DNA from: Catellatospora vulcania | GTDB taxonomy: Bacteria > Actinomycetota > Actinomycetes > Mycobacteriales > Micromonosporaceae | Assembly (NCBI RefSeq): GCF_009720385.1 | Contig: NZ_WARX01000006.1 | Location: forward strand, 434,001 to 498,000 | Direction: 5' to 3' | DNA: 64,000 nucleotides | Part shown: positions 1-7,980 of the stretch, piece by piece | How the letters are laid out: each line of letters starts with the position of its first letter | How positions within the stretch are numbered: the stretch's first letter is position 1 | The notes under the pieces: generated by a model | The model's input: only the letters and a program-made list of their open reading frames with translations | Databases searched by the model: none | Told to the model about the DNA's origin: nothing | Position numbers and translations under genes: made by a program

Positions 1-277
<277 letters not shown>

Positions 278-281
<4 letters not shown>

Positions 282-1129
282 AGGGAAACCTTCCGGTAGC
301 GCAGCACGAGCAGCGAGGTGCAGCCGGCCACGAGCAGCAACGTCACCAGGCCGTACACCGGCCCGTACGGTCCGACCTCGAGGGACGTGCCGTACAGCCA
401 CTGGCGTACGCCCTCGGGCAGCAGGAACGGGCTGAACATCGGGGCGATCTGGGCCATCGGCCCGTCGCCGCCGAGCGCCATCAGCAGGCCGACGACCGGC
501 GAGGTGACCATGAAGACGACCACGATCGCGCCCGCGGCGAACGCGCGGCGGCTGGCGATCGAGGCGATCAGCACCGCGAGACTGCTGAAGATCAGGGCGT
601 ACACGGCGGAGACGACCCAGCCGCCGAGCAGCCCGCGGGCCTCGGCTGCGACACCGGAGGCGTCGGCGGCGGTGAACGCCGAACCCAGGAAGATCAGCGT
701 CTGTGGTCCGGCCAGCAGCAGCCACACCGCCACGACCAGCGCGGCGAGCTTGGCCAGCGCGTAGTCCGAGCGCCGGATGGGCCGCGAGAAGTACAGCGGC
801 AGGGTCTGGTTGCGCAGGTCCCGGGAGACCAGCTCCGGCGCGACGACGGCGAGGAACACCATGGCCACCACGCTGATCGTCGAGGGCAGCTGCTGGTAGG
901 TCAGCACCATCTCCCCGGTCTGCGACTTGATCGCGACCACGACGACGGCCAGCGCGGACACCATGCCGATCACGATCCACGGGAAGATCTTGGCCTTGGC
1001 GCTGCGGCCCAGCCCGAACGCGACCCGCAGGCCGTGCTCGAACAGCGAGCGGGCGGCGTAGCCGCGGCCCAGCCGGGTGCCGGTGTAGCGCTGGTAGCCG
1101 ATGTCGTGGATGACACTCTGGTCAGACAT
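278..1129 (-). CDS. ABC-2 type transporter permease
   Basis: 283-residue integral membrane protein. A roughly 50-residue cytoplasmic N-terminus (YQRYTGTRLGRG) is followed by about six hydrophobic segments, beginning IFPWIVIGMVSALAVVVVA. The segment VAPELVSRDLRNQTLPLYFS, with a conserved-looking SRDLR, is typical of ABC-2 permeases next to the first coupling helix. The ATG at 1129 overlaps the end of the upstream ATPase gene by 8 bases, and its stop overlaps the next ATPase. It presumably forms the channel for the two flanking ATPases; the substrate cannot be inferred. Confidence 0.85.
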
Positions 1130-2054
1130 GGCTCACCTCCAGAGACGGGGTCGGGACGGCGGTGGAGAACAGCTCGGCCACCCGGTGGCGGCGCTGGTCG
1201 AGGCGGTGCAGCGGCAGGTCCAGCTCGGCGACGGTACGCAGCACCAGGTCGTAGGTGGCCTCCTCGGTCAGCGGCACCAGCAGCATCCGGCCCTCCGCGG
1301 TGGCGGTCAGCCCCCGCTGCGCCAGCGCCGCCGACAGCTGCTCGGTGCCCTCGGCGACCTCGATGGCCAGCACGTCGGTGCCGGTGGTCATCGCGTCGAT
1401 CCGGTCGGCGCGCAGCAGCCGCCCGCCCTCGATCGCGATCAGCGAGTCGCAGATCCGCTCGATCTCGCCGAGCAGGTGCGAGCAGACCACCACGGAGATG
1501 CCGAACTCGGTGCCGATGCGGTGGATCAGCGTCAGCATCGCGTCGCGTCCGGCCGGGTCCAGGCCGTTGGTCGGCTCGTCGAGCAGCAGCAGGTCCGGGT
1601 CGTGCACCAGGGCCTGGGCCAGCTTCACGCGCTGCTTCATGCCGGTGGAGTAGCCGCCGATCTGGCGGTAGCGCTCCTCGTACAGCCCGACGTGGCGCAG
1701 CGCCTCGGAGGCGCGCTCGCGGGCGACGGTGCGCGGCAGGCCGGTCATCCGGCCCATGTGCGTCACGAACTCCGCGGCGATCATGTCCGGCGGCAGGCAG
1801 TCGTGCTCGGGCATGTAGCCGACGCGGGCGCGCACCTGCTCACCGGCGGTGGTCGGGTCCAGGCCGAGCACCTCCACCCGGCCGCTGGTCGGCGTCAGCA
1901 GCCCGAGCAGGGTTTTTATCATCGTGGACTTGCCGGCGCCGTTGGCGCCGACCAGGCCGATGATGCCCGGTTCGACGGACAGGGTCAGGTCGGACAGGGC
2001 GGTCACCCCGCCCGGATATGTCTTGGTCAGCGACTGGGTCGCGATGAGGGCCAC
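1122..2054 (-). CDS. ABC transporter ATP-binding protein
   Basis: 310-residue ATPase of the ABC-2 exporter class. Visible motifs are Walker A GANGAGKS (about residue 36), signature YSTGMKQRVKLAQ, Walker B LLLLDEPTNGLD and an H-loop in VVVCSHLLGEIE. The C-terminal 80 residues form the accessory domain usual for this class. It heads the operon that continues leftwards. The start is GTG (VALIATQSL). A TAGGTT box at 2061-2066 lies 6 bases before it, so the transcript is probably leaderless. Confidence 0.88.
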   Translation of the reverse strand: MALIATQSLTKTYPGGVTALSDLTLSVEPGIIGLVGANGAGKSTMIKTLLGLLTPTSGRVEVLGLDPTTAGEQVRARVGYMPEHDCLPPDMIAAEFVTHMGRMTGLPRTVARERASEALRHVGLYEERYRQIGGYSTGMKQRVKLAQALVHDPDLLLLDEPTNGLDPAGRDAMLTLIHRIGTEFGISVVVCSHLLGEIERICDSLIAIEGGRLLRADRIDAMTTGTDVLAIEVAEGTEQLSAALAQRGLTATAEGRMLLVPLTEEATYDLVLRTVAELDLPLHRLDQRRHRVAELFSTAVPTPSLEVSHV

Positions 2055-2060
2055 GCCGCC

Positions 2061-2121
2061 AACCTAGACCCATGTCGCGCCCGGCAGATCAGGTGGCAAC
2101 CCTGGTCTCGACCCTGAGACC
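2061..2121. promoter_or_regulatory. Divergent promoter region with inverted repeat
   Basis: Minus-strand -10 box TAGGTT at 2061-2066 serves the ABC operon. An inverted repeat GGTCTC (2104-2109) / GAGACC (2116-2121) with a 6-base spacer lies between the two divergent genes and could be an operator. Function is inferred only. Confidence 0.35.
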
Positions 2122-2198
2122 TGGTCAGGTGGCCTGCGGTGCCCCTCGGGGTCAAGGTGGCCGGCTGGTCTGTCCTGCGGTCCGATCTGGATGGAAGA

Positions 2199-3152
2199 AT
2201 GCCCGCTGTGACCGAGCAGACTGCCGACGCCCCGCCGCCGGTCTCACCCCCGGTGACCTCGGCTCCGGCCCAGGCCACACCCCGGGCGGACCCGGACTCG
2301 GCGGCGCCCGCGCCGACTCCGGCCGCGGCGGCCGTGGCCGGCGAGCGGCACGGCTTCTACCTGGGCCTGGTGTCGGCCGCGTTCCCGGCGATCCTGGCCG
2401 GGGTGCGCCTGTTCGTGCTGTCCAACGGTGACGACGCGACGCTCAAGGCCCTCGCCCAGCACACCAGCATGCAGGCGCTGCTGATCGGCAGCTACGTGCC
2501 TTTCCTCCCGCTGATCCTCATCCTCGCGGCGTATCTCGCGCTGTCCGAGCGCCGGGCCGCGATCCGCGGCGCGGTGTTCCAGCCCACGGTGCTGGCGAGC
2601 ATGCCGCCGCCGGTCGCGCTGATGCTGCTGATCGTCGGCCTGCTCACCGCGCCGGTGTACCTGCTGCTCCTGCTGCTGGCAGCCGCGGCGCTGCTCGCCG
2701 TGCTGCTGCTGCGGCGCGGGCGGCCCGCCCCGGCGCGGGCCGGTGGCCGCCCGCCCAGCCCGCTGCTCGGCGGGCGGGTCCCGAACCGGTGGGTCGACGC
2801 GCTGACGCTGACCCTGGGCGTGGTGCTCGCCGGGATGGTCACGCTGCAGGGCATGTGGCTGCCCGCGACCGCGCTGACCGTCGACGGCACGACGAGGGTG
2901 GCCTACCTCCTGGGCCAGGAGGACGACCTGGAAACGGTCCTGTATCGCGACGGCGGCGGCCCGCAGCAGCTCAAGTCCGACCAGATCACCGCGCGCCGGA
3001 TGTGCAGCGAGCGGGAGGCGGGGCTGCTGCGCCGCCCGCTCGCCGCGCTGATCTTCGCGCCCGACGTCAAGACCTCGGACGTGCCGCTGTGCCGTGACCT
3101 GCTGGCACCGGGCGGCTCGGCGAGGGCGCCGGGCGCGCCAGCACCTCGCTGA
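2199..3152 (+). CDS. Multi-pass membrane protein of unknown function
   Basis: About 317 residues. A proline/alanine-rich N-terminal tail of about 45 residues (cytoplasmic by inference) is followed by about five hydrophobic segments: GFYLGLVSAAFPAILAGVRL, a segment around SYVPFLPLILILAAYLA, two Leu-rich helices, and LTLGVVLAGMVTLQGMW. A hydrophilic roughly 85-residue C-terminal domain holds two Cys (MCSER and PLCRD). ATG 2199 is used here; GTG 2208, nine bases after a GGAAG, is an equally good start. The 3' end overlaps the convergent SPFH gene by 86 bases. No family recognised. Confidence 0.65.
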   Translation: MPAVTEQTADAPPPVSPPVTSAPAQATPRADPDSAAPAPTPAAAAVAGERHGFYLGLVSAAFPAILAGVRLFVLSNGDDATLKALAQHTSMQALLIGSYVPFLPLILILAAYLALSERRAAIRGAVFQPTVLASMPPPVALMLLIVGLLTAPVYLLLLLLAAAALLAVLLLRRGRPAPARAGGRPPSPLLGGRVPNRWVDALTLTLGVVLAGMVTLQGMWLPATALTVDGTTRVAYLLGQEDDLETVLYRDGGGPQQLKSDQITARRMCSEREAGLLRRPLAALIFAPDVKTSDVPLCRDLLAPGGSARAPGAPAPR

Positions 3153-3663
3153 TCCGGACGCTGCCGACCTCGGCCCACTGGCCGGCCTGCGCGGACAGTG
3201 CCGTGGTCAGTTCCTGGTCGAAGGCCGTCCGGCTGGTCATCGCGGCCTCCTGCGGCATGTCCGCGATCAGGTGGCGCAGCGTGGCGGCGGCCAGGTCGTC
3301 GATGGCCCGGTTGGGCCCGTGCGGCTGGTACGCCGCCTGAACCGGGTCGGTGACCCGCCACAGGATGCGCATGCGGACCTCGACCTCGCCGCCGTCGCCG
3401 GCCGCGAAGGCGTCGCCGACCGGCTGCTCGGTGGTGCCTTCCGGTGGGGCCGGGGGCCACAGCAGCATCTGCTGGGTTAGATCGATCTTGGCTTTGACCC
3501 GGTCGAGCAGGGGCACCGCCAACCGCCGGCCCGCGGCCAGCGCGCGATGGAAACGCCGGTGGCGCTCCACGATCCATACCTCGTCCTCGGGCACCTGCCA
3601 CAGGGCCGTCCGCGCCGCCAGTGGCAGGAACGCGGTGAGGGTCATGAGGGGGGAGTAATCCAT
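3067..3663 (-). CDS. SPFH/band 7 domain protein
   Basis: 198-residue soluble or membrane-associated protein. The stretch VPEDEVWIVERHRRFHRAL, followed by VRMRILWRVTDPVQAAY and AATLRHLIADMP, fits a short SPFH (stomatin/prohibitin/band 7) core. In that fold the E-x-V/W-V-x-R-x-G-x-F segment opens the domain. The family usually continues into a coiled coil that is absent here, so this is a minimal version. The C-terminal 28 codons overlap the end of the convergent membrane-protein gene. Role unknown; SPFH proteins usually scaffold membrane microdomains. Confidence 0.6.
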   Translation of the reverse strand: MDYSPLMTLTAFLPLAARTALWQVPEDEVWIVERHRRFHRALAAGRRLAVPLLDRVKAKIDLTQQMLLWPPAPPEGTTEQPVGDAFAAGDGGEVEVRMRILWRVTDPVQAAYQPHGPNRAIDDLAAATLRHLIADMPQEAAMTSRTAFDQELTTALSAQAGQWAEVGSVRISEVLARPAPSPSRPVPAGHGTAARPRS

Positions 3664-3712
3664 ACGGCACAGCGTGGGTCATCCGGGCGAATTCCGCGCG
3701 GCTCGACAGACG

Positions 3713-3737
3713 CGTACGGCGTACGGTACGGTGTACG
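3713..3737. promoter_or_regulatory. Operator-like inverted repeat upstream of the DrrAB-type pair
   Basis: 25-bp odd palindrome made of repeated GTAC units. Ten of twelve base pairs are complementary around the central G at 3725. It ends 25 bases before the GTG of the ATPase gene. The size, symmetry and position fit a TetR- or PadR-type repressor site, but no such regulator gene is adjacent. Confidence 0.55.
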
Positions 3738-3762
3738 TCGACCGAGTGGGAGGAGCCTGCGC

Positions 3763-4725
3763 GTGGCAGAGCTGGCGATATCGGCGGACGGGGTCCGCAA
3801 GACCTACCGGGGAGCGCAAACCCCGGCACTCGACGGATTCGATCTCCAAGTGCCCCGGGGCACTGTGTGCGGTCTGCTCGGCCCGAACGGGGCCGGCAAG
3901 ACCACCGCCGTGCGCATCCTGGCGACGCTGATGCGCCTGGACGCGGGACGCGCCCTGGTGGCGGGGCACGACGTGACCACCCGGGCGGCCCAGGTGCGGC
4001 AGCGCATCGGGCTGGTCGGGCAGTACACCGCGGTCGACGAGATCCTCAGCGGCAGGCAGAACCTGGTGCTGTTCGGCCGCCTCAACCATCTGGGCAAGGC
4101 CCGGGCCGCGACCCGCGCCGACGCGCTGCTGGAGCGGTTCGGTCTGGCCGAGGCGGGCGGCAAGCCGGTCGCGAAGTACTCCGGCGGCATGCGCCGGCGG
4201 CTGGACCTCGCGACGAGCCTGATCGTCTCGCCCGAGGTGCTGTTCGTCGACGAGCCCACCACCGGGCTGGACCCGCAGGGTCGCCAGGAGGTCTGGTCCG
4301 CGCTGCGGGAACTGGTCGCGGGCGGCACCACCATCCTGCTGACCACGCAGTACCTGGAGGAGGCCGACCAGTTGGCCGGCAGGATCGCCATGCTGTGGCA
4401 CGGCCGCGTCGTCAGCGAGGGCACCCCTGACGAGCTCAAGGCGGCCATCGGCGACGACTGGATCGACCTGGCGTTCGCCGACGCCGAGCAGGCGTGCCGG
4501 GCGCTGCCCGCGGTCGCGCTGCACGCCGACGGCGAGCCGCGTTTCGAGCAGCACCGGATCAGCGTGCCGGTGCGGCAGCGCACCAGGGCGCTGATCGCCA
4601 TCAGCACGGCGCTGGCCGCCGAGGGCATCGAACCGGTCGAGGTCAACCTGCGCCGGCCCACACTCGACGAGGTGTTCCTCGACCTGCACCGCAAGCAGGG
4701 CGACAAGCAGGAGGTGGCGGCATGA
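3763..4725 (+). CDS. Daunorubicin-resistance-type (DrrA-like) ABC ATPase
   Basis: 320-residue ATPase. Motifs are Walker A GPNGAGKTT (about residues 38-46), signature YSGGMRRRLDLA, Walker B VLFVDEPTTGLD and H-loop TTQYLEEAD. The TTQYLEEAD form and the C-terminal domain ending in LDEVFLDL are characteristic of DrrA-like exporters. The GTG start at 3763 is chosen because GGGAGGAG (3748-3755) lies 7 bases upstream and the product then starts VAELAISADGVRKTY. It overlaps the permease by ATGA. It probably powers efflux of a drug or secondary metabolite. Confidence 0.88.
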   Translation: MAELAISADGVRKTYRGAQTPALDGFDLQVPRGTVCGLLGPNGAGKTTAVRILATLMRLDAGRALVAGHDVTTRAAQVRQRIGLVGQYTAVDEILSGRQNLVLFGRLNHLGKARAATRADALLERFGLAEAGGKPVAKYSGGMRRRLDLATSLIVSPEVLFVDEPTTGLDPQGRQEVWSALRELVAGGTTILLTTQYLEEADQLAGRIAMLWHGRVVSEGTPDELKAAIGDDWIDLAFADAEQACRALPAVALHADGEPRFEQHRISVPVRQRTRALIAISTALAAEGIEPVEVNLRRPTLDEVFLDLHRKQGDKQEVAA

Positions 4726-5477
4726 CGGCCGTGTTGGGGGAGACCTGGGTGCTCGCGCGCCGCGAGCTGACGCACTGGCGGCAGCAGCCCGCCGGGGTGA
4801 TCGTCAACTGGCTGTTCACCGTGATGATCGCGCTGATGTTCGGCGGCCTGTTCGGCGGGGCGATCGGCGCGGACTACTTCGACTACCTGATGCCGGGCAT
4901 GTTCGCCCTGGCCATGTTCTTCGGCGTGGAGGCGACCATGACCGCGGTGTCCACGGACGCCGCCAAGGGGGTCACCGACCGCTTCCGGTCCCTGCCGATC
5001 AACTCGGCGTCGGTCGTGCTCGGACGCTGCCTGGCCGACCTGATGAACTCGGCCGTCGGCCTCGCCGTGCTGGTCGGCGCGGCCGCGGCGCTGGGCTGGC
5101 GCTGGCACGAGGGCCCGGGCCGCGCGCTCACCGCGTTCGGGCTGCTCCTGCTGCTGCGCTTCGCGCTGCTGTGGGTCGGCATCTTCCTCGGCCTGGTCGT
5201 CAAGGGACCCGAGTCGGTGACCATGGTGCAGATCCTGGTCTGGCCGGTCGGGTTCCTGTCCGGCGTCTTCGTCGACCCGGCGACCATGCCGTCCTGGCTC
5301 GGCACGATCGCCCAGTGGAACCCGCTGTCGGCCACCGCCGCCGCGTCCCGCGAGCTGTTCGGCAATCCCGGCCTGGTTCCCGACCACGCCCTGCTGCTCG
5401 CCGTGCTCTGGCCGCTCCTGCTGACCGCCGTCTTCCTCCCCCTCTCCGTCCACCGCCACCGACGCCTCGGCTCCTGA
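4722..5477 (+). CDS. ABC-2 permease, DrrB-like
   Basis: 251-residue permease with about six transmembrane segments. The N-terminus is MTAVLGETWVLARRELTHW, and the central TAVSTDAAKGVTDRFRSLPI is the conserved ABC-2 segment. GVFVDPATMPSWLGTIAQWN near the C-terminus is the usual NP/W motif region of DrrB-type proteins. ATG 4722 overlaps the ATPase stop by four bases. Together they form a two-gene efflux operon ending in the hairpin at 5482-5527. Confidence 0.87.
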   Translation: MTAVLGETWVLARRELTHWRQQPAGVIVNWLFTVMIALMFGGLFGGAIGADYFDYLMPGMFALAMFFGVEATMTAVSTDAAKGVTDRFRSLPINSASVVLGRCLADLMNSAVGLAVLVGAAAALGWRWHEGPGRALTAFGLLLLLRFALLWVGIFLGLVVKGPESVTMVQILVWPVGFLSGVFVDPATMPSWLGTIAQWNPLSATAAASRELFGNPGLVPDHALLLAVLWPLLLTAVFLPLSVHRHRRLGS

Positions 5478-5481
5478 CGAA

Positions 5482-5527
5482 GGAAGGGCACCCTCTTGTC
5501 GGAATCCGATGTAGAAGGTGCCCTTCC
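5482..5527 (+). terminator. Long hairpin after DrrAB pair
   Basis: Perfect 11-bp arms GGAAGGGCACC (5482-5492) and GGTGCCCTTCC (5517-5527). The loop contains a second small inverted repeat, TCGG-AAT-CCGA. It starts 4 bases after the permease stop and is the likely terminator. The arms lack a T-tail, as is common in actinobacteria. Confidence 0.7.
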
Positions 5528-5587
5528 CCACAGCTGATGCCCGGTGAGCTGCGACGGGACAGCGGGGAGGGTGGCGGGGGTGGCAGC

Positions 5588-6532
5588 ATGGCGGGCATGA
5601 CGATCGCGGGGGTGTACGCGGAATTCGCCGCGTCGGAGGCGCGCGGGGTGTCGCCCGCGTACGAGCGACTCGGCTGGGCCGTCAGCCGGGACGAGGACGT
5701 GCCGGCCCTGCTCGGCACACTGCCGGAGCCGAAACGGCAGCCGCAGCTGCTGTTCGGCGTCGTCCGCCTCCTCGGCGGGCCGGTGGCGGATCCGGCCGCG
5801 TTCATCGCCTTCACCGTCGAGAACTGGCCCGCGATCGCGGCCGAGCTGACGGCCCGGGCCACCCAGACCAACGAGGCCGGGCGGTGCGCGGTGCTGCTGC
5901 CGGTGCTCGCAGCGCTGCCCCAGCCACTGGCCCTGCTGGAGGTCGGCGCATCCGCCGGGCTGTGCCTCTACCCCGACCGTTACACCTACCGCTACGGCGA
6001 GCACCTGCTGGGCTCGGACGGCCCGGTGCTCGACTGCGCGATCACCGGCGCGACACCGCCGGACCGGCTGCCGGAGGTCGTGTGGCGGGCCGGCATCGAC
6101 CTGAACCCGCTCGACGTCACCGATCCGGCGGACGTCGCCTGGCTCGACGCGCTCATCTGGCCCGAGCACACGCACCGTCGCGAGCGGCTGCGCGCCGCGG
6201 CGGCCGTCGCCGCGGCCGATCCGCCGCTGCTGGTACGCGGTGACCTGAACGACGCCCTGCCCGCGCTCGCGGCACAGGCCCCGTCCGGCGCGACCCTGGT
6301 GGTGTTCCACACGTCCGTGCTGTACCAGGTGCCCGCCCCGCAGCAGGCGAGGTTCGTCGACCTGGTGCGTGACCTGCCCGGTCACTGGGTCTCGAACGAC
6401 ACGACCGACCTGCTGCCCGCCCACGCGGTGCCGCCGACGCCGGACGGTGCGGCGTACAACCTGCTCGCGCTCGACGGCAGACCGCTGGCCTGGACCCGCT
6501 CGCACGGCCAGGCGATGACCTGGCTCGCCTGA
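5588..6532 (+). CDS. DUF2332 family protein
   Basis: About 314 residues, soluble. The layout fits DUF2332: GVSPAYERLGWAVSRD, then EAGRCAVLLPVLAALP, LLEVGASAGLCLYPDRYTY, the basic RRERLRAAA segment, and the C-terminal VVFHTSVLYQVP. The LLEVGASAGL motif resembles the SAM-binding loop of Rossmann methyltransferases, but catalysis is unproven. Start: ATG 5588 lies 7 bases after a G-rich stretch; ATG 5597 is possible. It is monocistronic between a hairpin and a broken gene. Confidence 0.75.
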   Translation: MAGMTIAGVYAEFAASEARGVSPAYERLGWAVSRDEDVPALLGTLPEPKRQPQLLFGVVRLLGGPVADPAAFIAFTVENWPAIAAELTARATQTNEAGRCAVLLPVLAALPQPLALLEVGASAGLCLYPDRYTYRYGEHLLGSDGPVLDCAITGATPPDRLPEVVWRAGIDLNPLDVTDPADVAWLDALIWPEHTHRRERLRAAAAVAAADPPLLVRGDLNDALPALAAQAPSGATLVVFHTSVLYQVPAPQQARFVDLVRDLPGHWVSNDTTDLLPAHAVPPTPDGAAYNLLALDGRPLAWTRSHGQAMTWLA

Positions 6533-6567
6533 GCCGCGCCCGCACGGGTCCAGGCCAGTGCCTGCCG

Positions 6568-6853
6568 TCAGGCCCCGGTCAACGCGGCGTCGAGGACCCG
6601 CTCGTACGTCGTCCAGGACGGCAGGTGGGTCAGCAGATGCCGCATGTTGCGGTCCGCGTACCGCGTCTCCTGCTCACCTTGCGCGCTCAGCGCCGCGTCG
6701 GCCTGCCCGGCGACGTAGTTCAGCAGTCCCGGCCAGGGATGCCTGAGCACCGGCGAGCGTGACCTGCGGGTCACCGTCGCGCAGCCCGGCCAGCAGGTCT
6801 TTGGCCTGCCTGCGCAGGTGGTCGAGGTCGGGATTGTCGGGCAGCGTCTTCAT
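6568..6853 (-). pseudogene. Frameshifted remnant of an ankyrin-associated N-terminal domain gene
   Basis: From ATG 6853 the frame reads MKTLPDNPDLDHLRRQAKDL then LLAGLRDGDPQVTLAGAQ, the N-terminal helical segment I associate with many actinobacterial ankyrin-type proteins. After about 6742 the sensible reading jumps to another frame: HPWPGLLNYVAGQADAAL, ending LPSWTTYERVLDAALTGA at the stop at 6568. The expected helix between these parts is shortened, so a small deletion plus frameshift is likely. Two separate short genes are the alternative. The 170 bases upstream (6854-7024) show nothing else. Confidence 0.5.
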
Positions 6854-7024
6854 GCGAGCACCTCCACGCCCGGACTCGCACAGGCGGATGAGAGCGTCGG
6901 CGAACGTCGCCCAGCCTGACCACAGGCGGGGTGGCTTCGAGCCTTCCGGCGAGTCTCGGCGCGTACCCGAACGCGCTGGATCGAGGCTTACCGAACCCAC
7001 CGCGGCACTGTCAAGCCCGACGGG

Positions 7025-7459
7025 TCACGGCAGCACGGCGACGACGTCTCGGGCTAGCCGGGGCCGCACGTCGTCGAGGATGGTCCGGTAGAACGCGCCC
7101 GTCGGGTCGGCGAGCCTGCGGTGGACGCCGTGGCGGACCGAGTACACGGTGTCCGGGGTGACCCGGAGCACGGGGTGCGCGCCGGTGCTCGGCGTGACGA
7201 CGAACCCGCGGAAGCCGAGCGGGGCGGCGGGCTGCGCCGTGTCCTGGAACTCCGCGGCCCGGCCGGCCAGCTCGGCGTGGATCCGCTCGGCGACGGGGAT
7301 GCTCAGCGCCGCCTCCGGGTTCTCGCGGCCCGAGAACAGATCCACCGAGACCTGGTACGCCACCGGCGCGGGCTCGCTCGGCGCCGGCGAGCACGCGCTC
7401 GTGCCGGCCACCAGGGCCAGCGCCAGCAGACCAACGTTGATCGTCCTCGCACCTGACAT
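7025..7459 (-). CDS. Small secreted lipoprotein
   Basis: 144 residues. A signal peptide with an n-region MSGARTINV and a hydrophobic core is followed by lipobox VAGTSAC (Cys about 23), so the mature protein should be lipid-anchored on the outer face of the membrane. The mature part of about 120 residues shows no family I recognise; SVDLFSGRENPEAAL opens a compact domain. GAGGGG lies 9 bases before the ATG. Monocistronic. Confidence 0.65.
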   Translation of the reverse strand: MSGARTINVGLLALALVAGTSACSPAPSEPAPVAYQVSVDLFSGRENPEAALSIPVAERIHAELAGRAAEFQDTAQPAAPLGFRGFVVTPSTGAHPVLRVTPDTVYSVRHGVHRRLADPTGAFYRTILDDVRPRLARDVVAVLP

Positions 7460-7520
7460 GGGCCGGTCCCCTCACTGGTCGCTGGACCCCAGTATGGAGC
7501 CCTCGCGCTTGGCGGGCAGA

Positions 7521-7937
7521 TCACCGCCTGACGGTCGCGCCGATGGTGACGTGCTCGCTGCCGGTGGATCCGGCCAGCCGCCGCCCGATCGACCCGGCGA
7601 TCCGGCCGGCCTGCGTCTTCGCCAGCTCGGCGACGGGGCCGGCGTGGCGGTCGTCGACGGTGGTGTGCCACAGCAGCAGCCAGCGGTCGAAGTGCGCCTG
7701 CTCCAGCCGGACCAGCCGGTTGAGGTCGAAATGCGCCTGCAGCGCGTTGCGGCGGTAGCTGCCGGTGCGCAGCAGCACCGTCTCCCAGAAGTCGCACATG
7801 ATCGGCAGGTGCGCCGGGAGGTCCATCCGGGCGATGTCGATGAAGATCGGGCCGAGCAGGTCGTCGGCGTACACCCGGGTGTAGAAGTCGGTCACGACGC
7901 CGGTGATGGCGGTGCGGTCGGTGATGTCGGTGCGCAC
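7521..7937 (-). CDS. Group III truncated haemoglobin
   Basis: 138 residues. ITGVVTDFYTRVYADDLLGP, PIMCDFWETVLLRTGSYRRN and HFDRWLLLWHTTVDD match the group III truncated globin pattern; the His of HFDRWL is the expected proximal haem ligand. The GTG at 7937 is chosen over the upstream ATG 7961 because a perfect AAGGAGG lies 5 bases before it, while the longer frame would translate that ribosome site as KKED. It is divergent from a cysteine-containing regulator across 43 bases. A nitric-oxide or oxygen-related role is inferred from family and context. Confidence 0.85.
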   Translation of the reverse strand: MRTDITDRTAITGVVTDFYTRVYADDLLGPIFIDIARMDLPAHLPIMCDFWETVLLRTGSYRRNALQAHFDLNRLVRLEQAHFDRWLLLWHTTVDDRHAGPVAELAKTQAGRIAGSIGRRLAGSTGSEHVTIGATVRR

Positions 7938-7964
7938 AGGATCCTCCTTTTTTACTATCGCCAT

Positions 7965-7976
7965 CGTATATATTCG
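7965..7976. promoter_or_regulatory. Divergent promoter/operator between globin and regulator
   Basis: AT-rich imperfect palindrome CGTATATATTCG (10 of 12 positions symmetric) in a 43-bp divergent spacer. On the plus strand TATATT (7969-7974) ends 6 bases before GTG 7981, fitting a leaderless regulator mRNA. Binding by the adjacent regulator would control both genes; this is inference. Confidence 0.5.
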
Positions 7977-7980
7977 GGCC

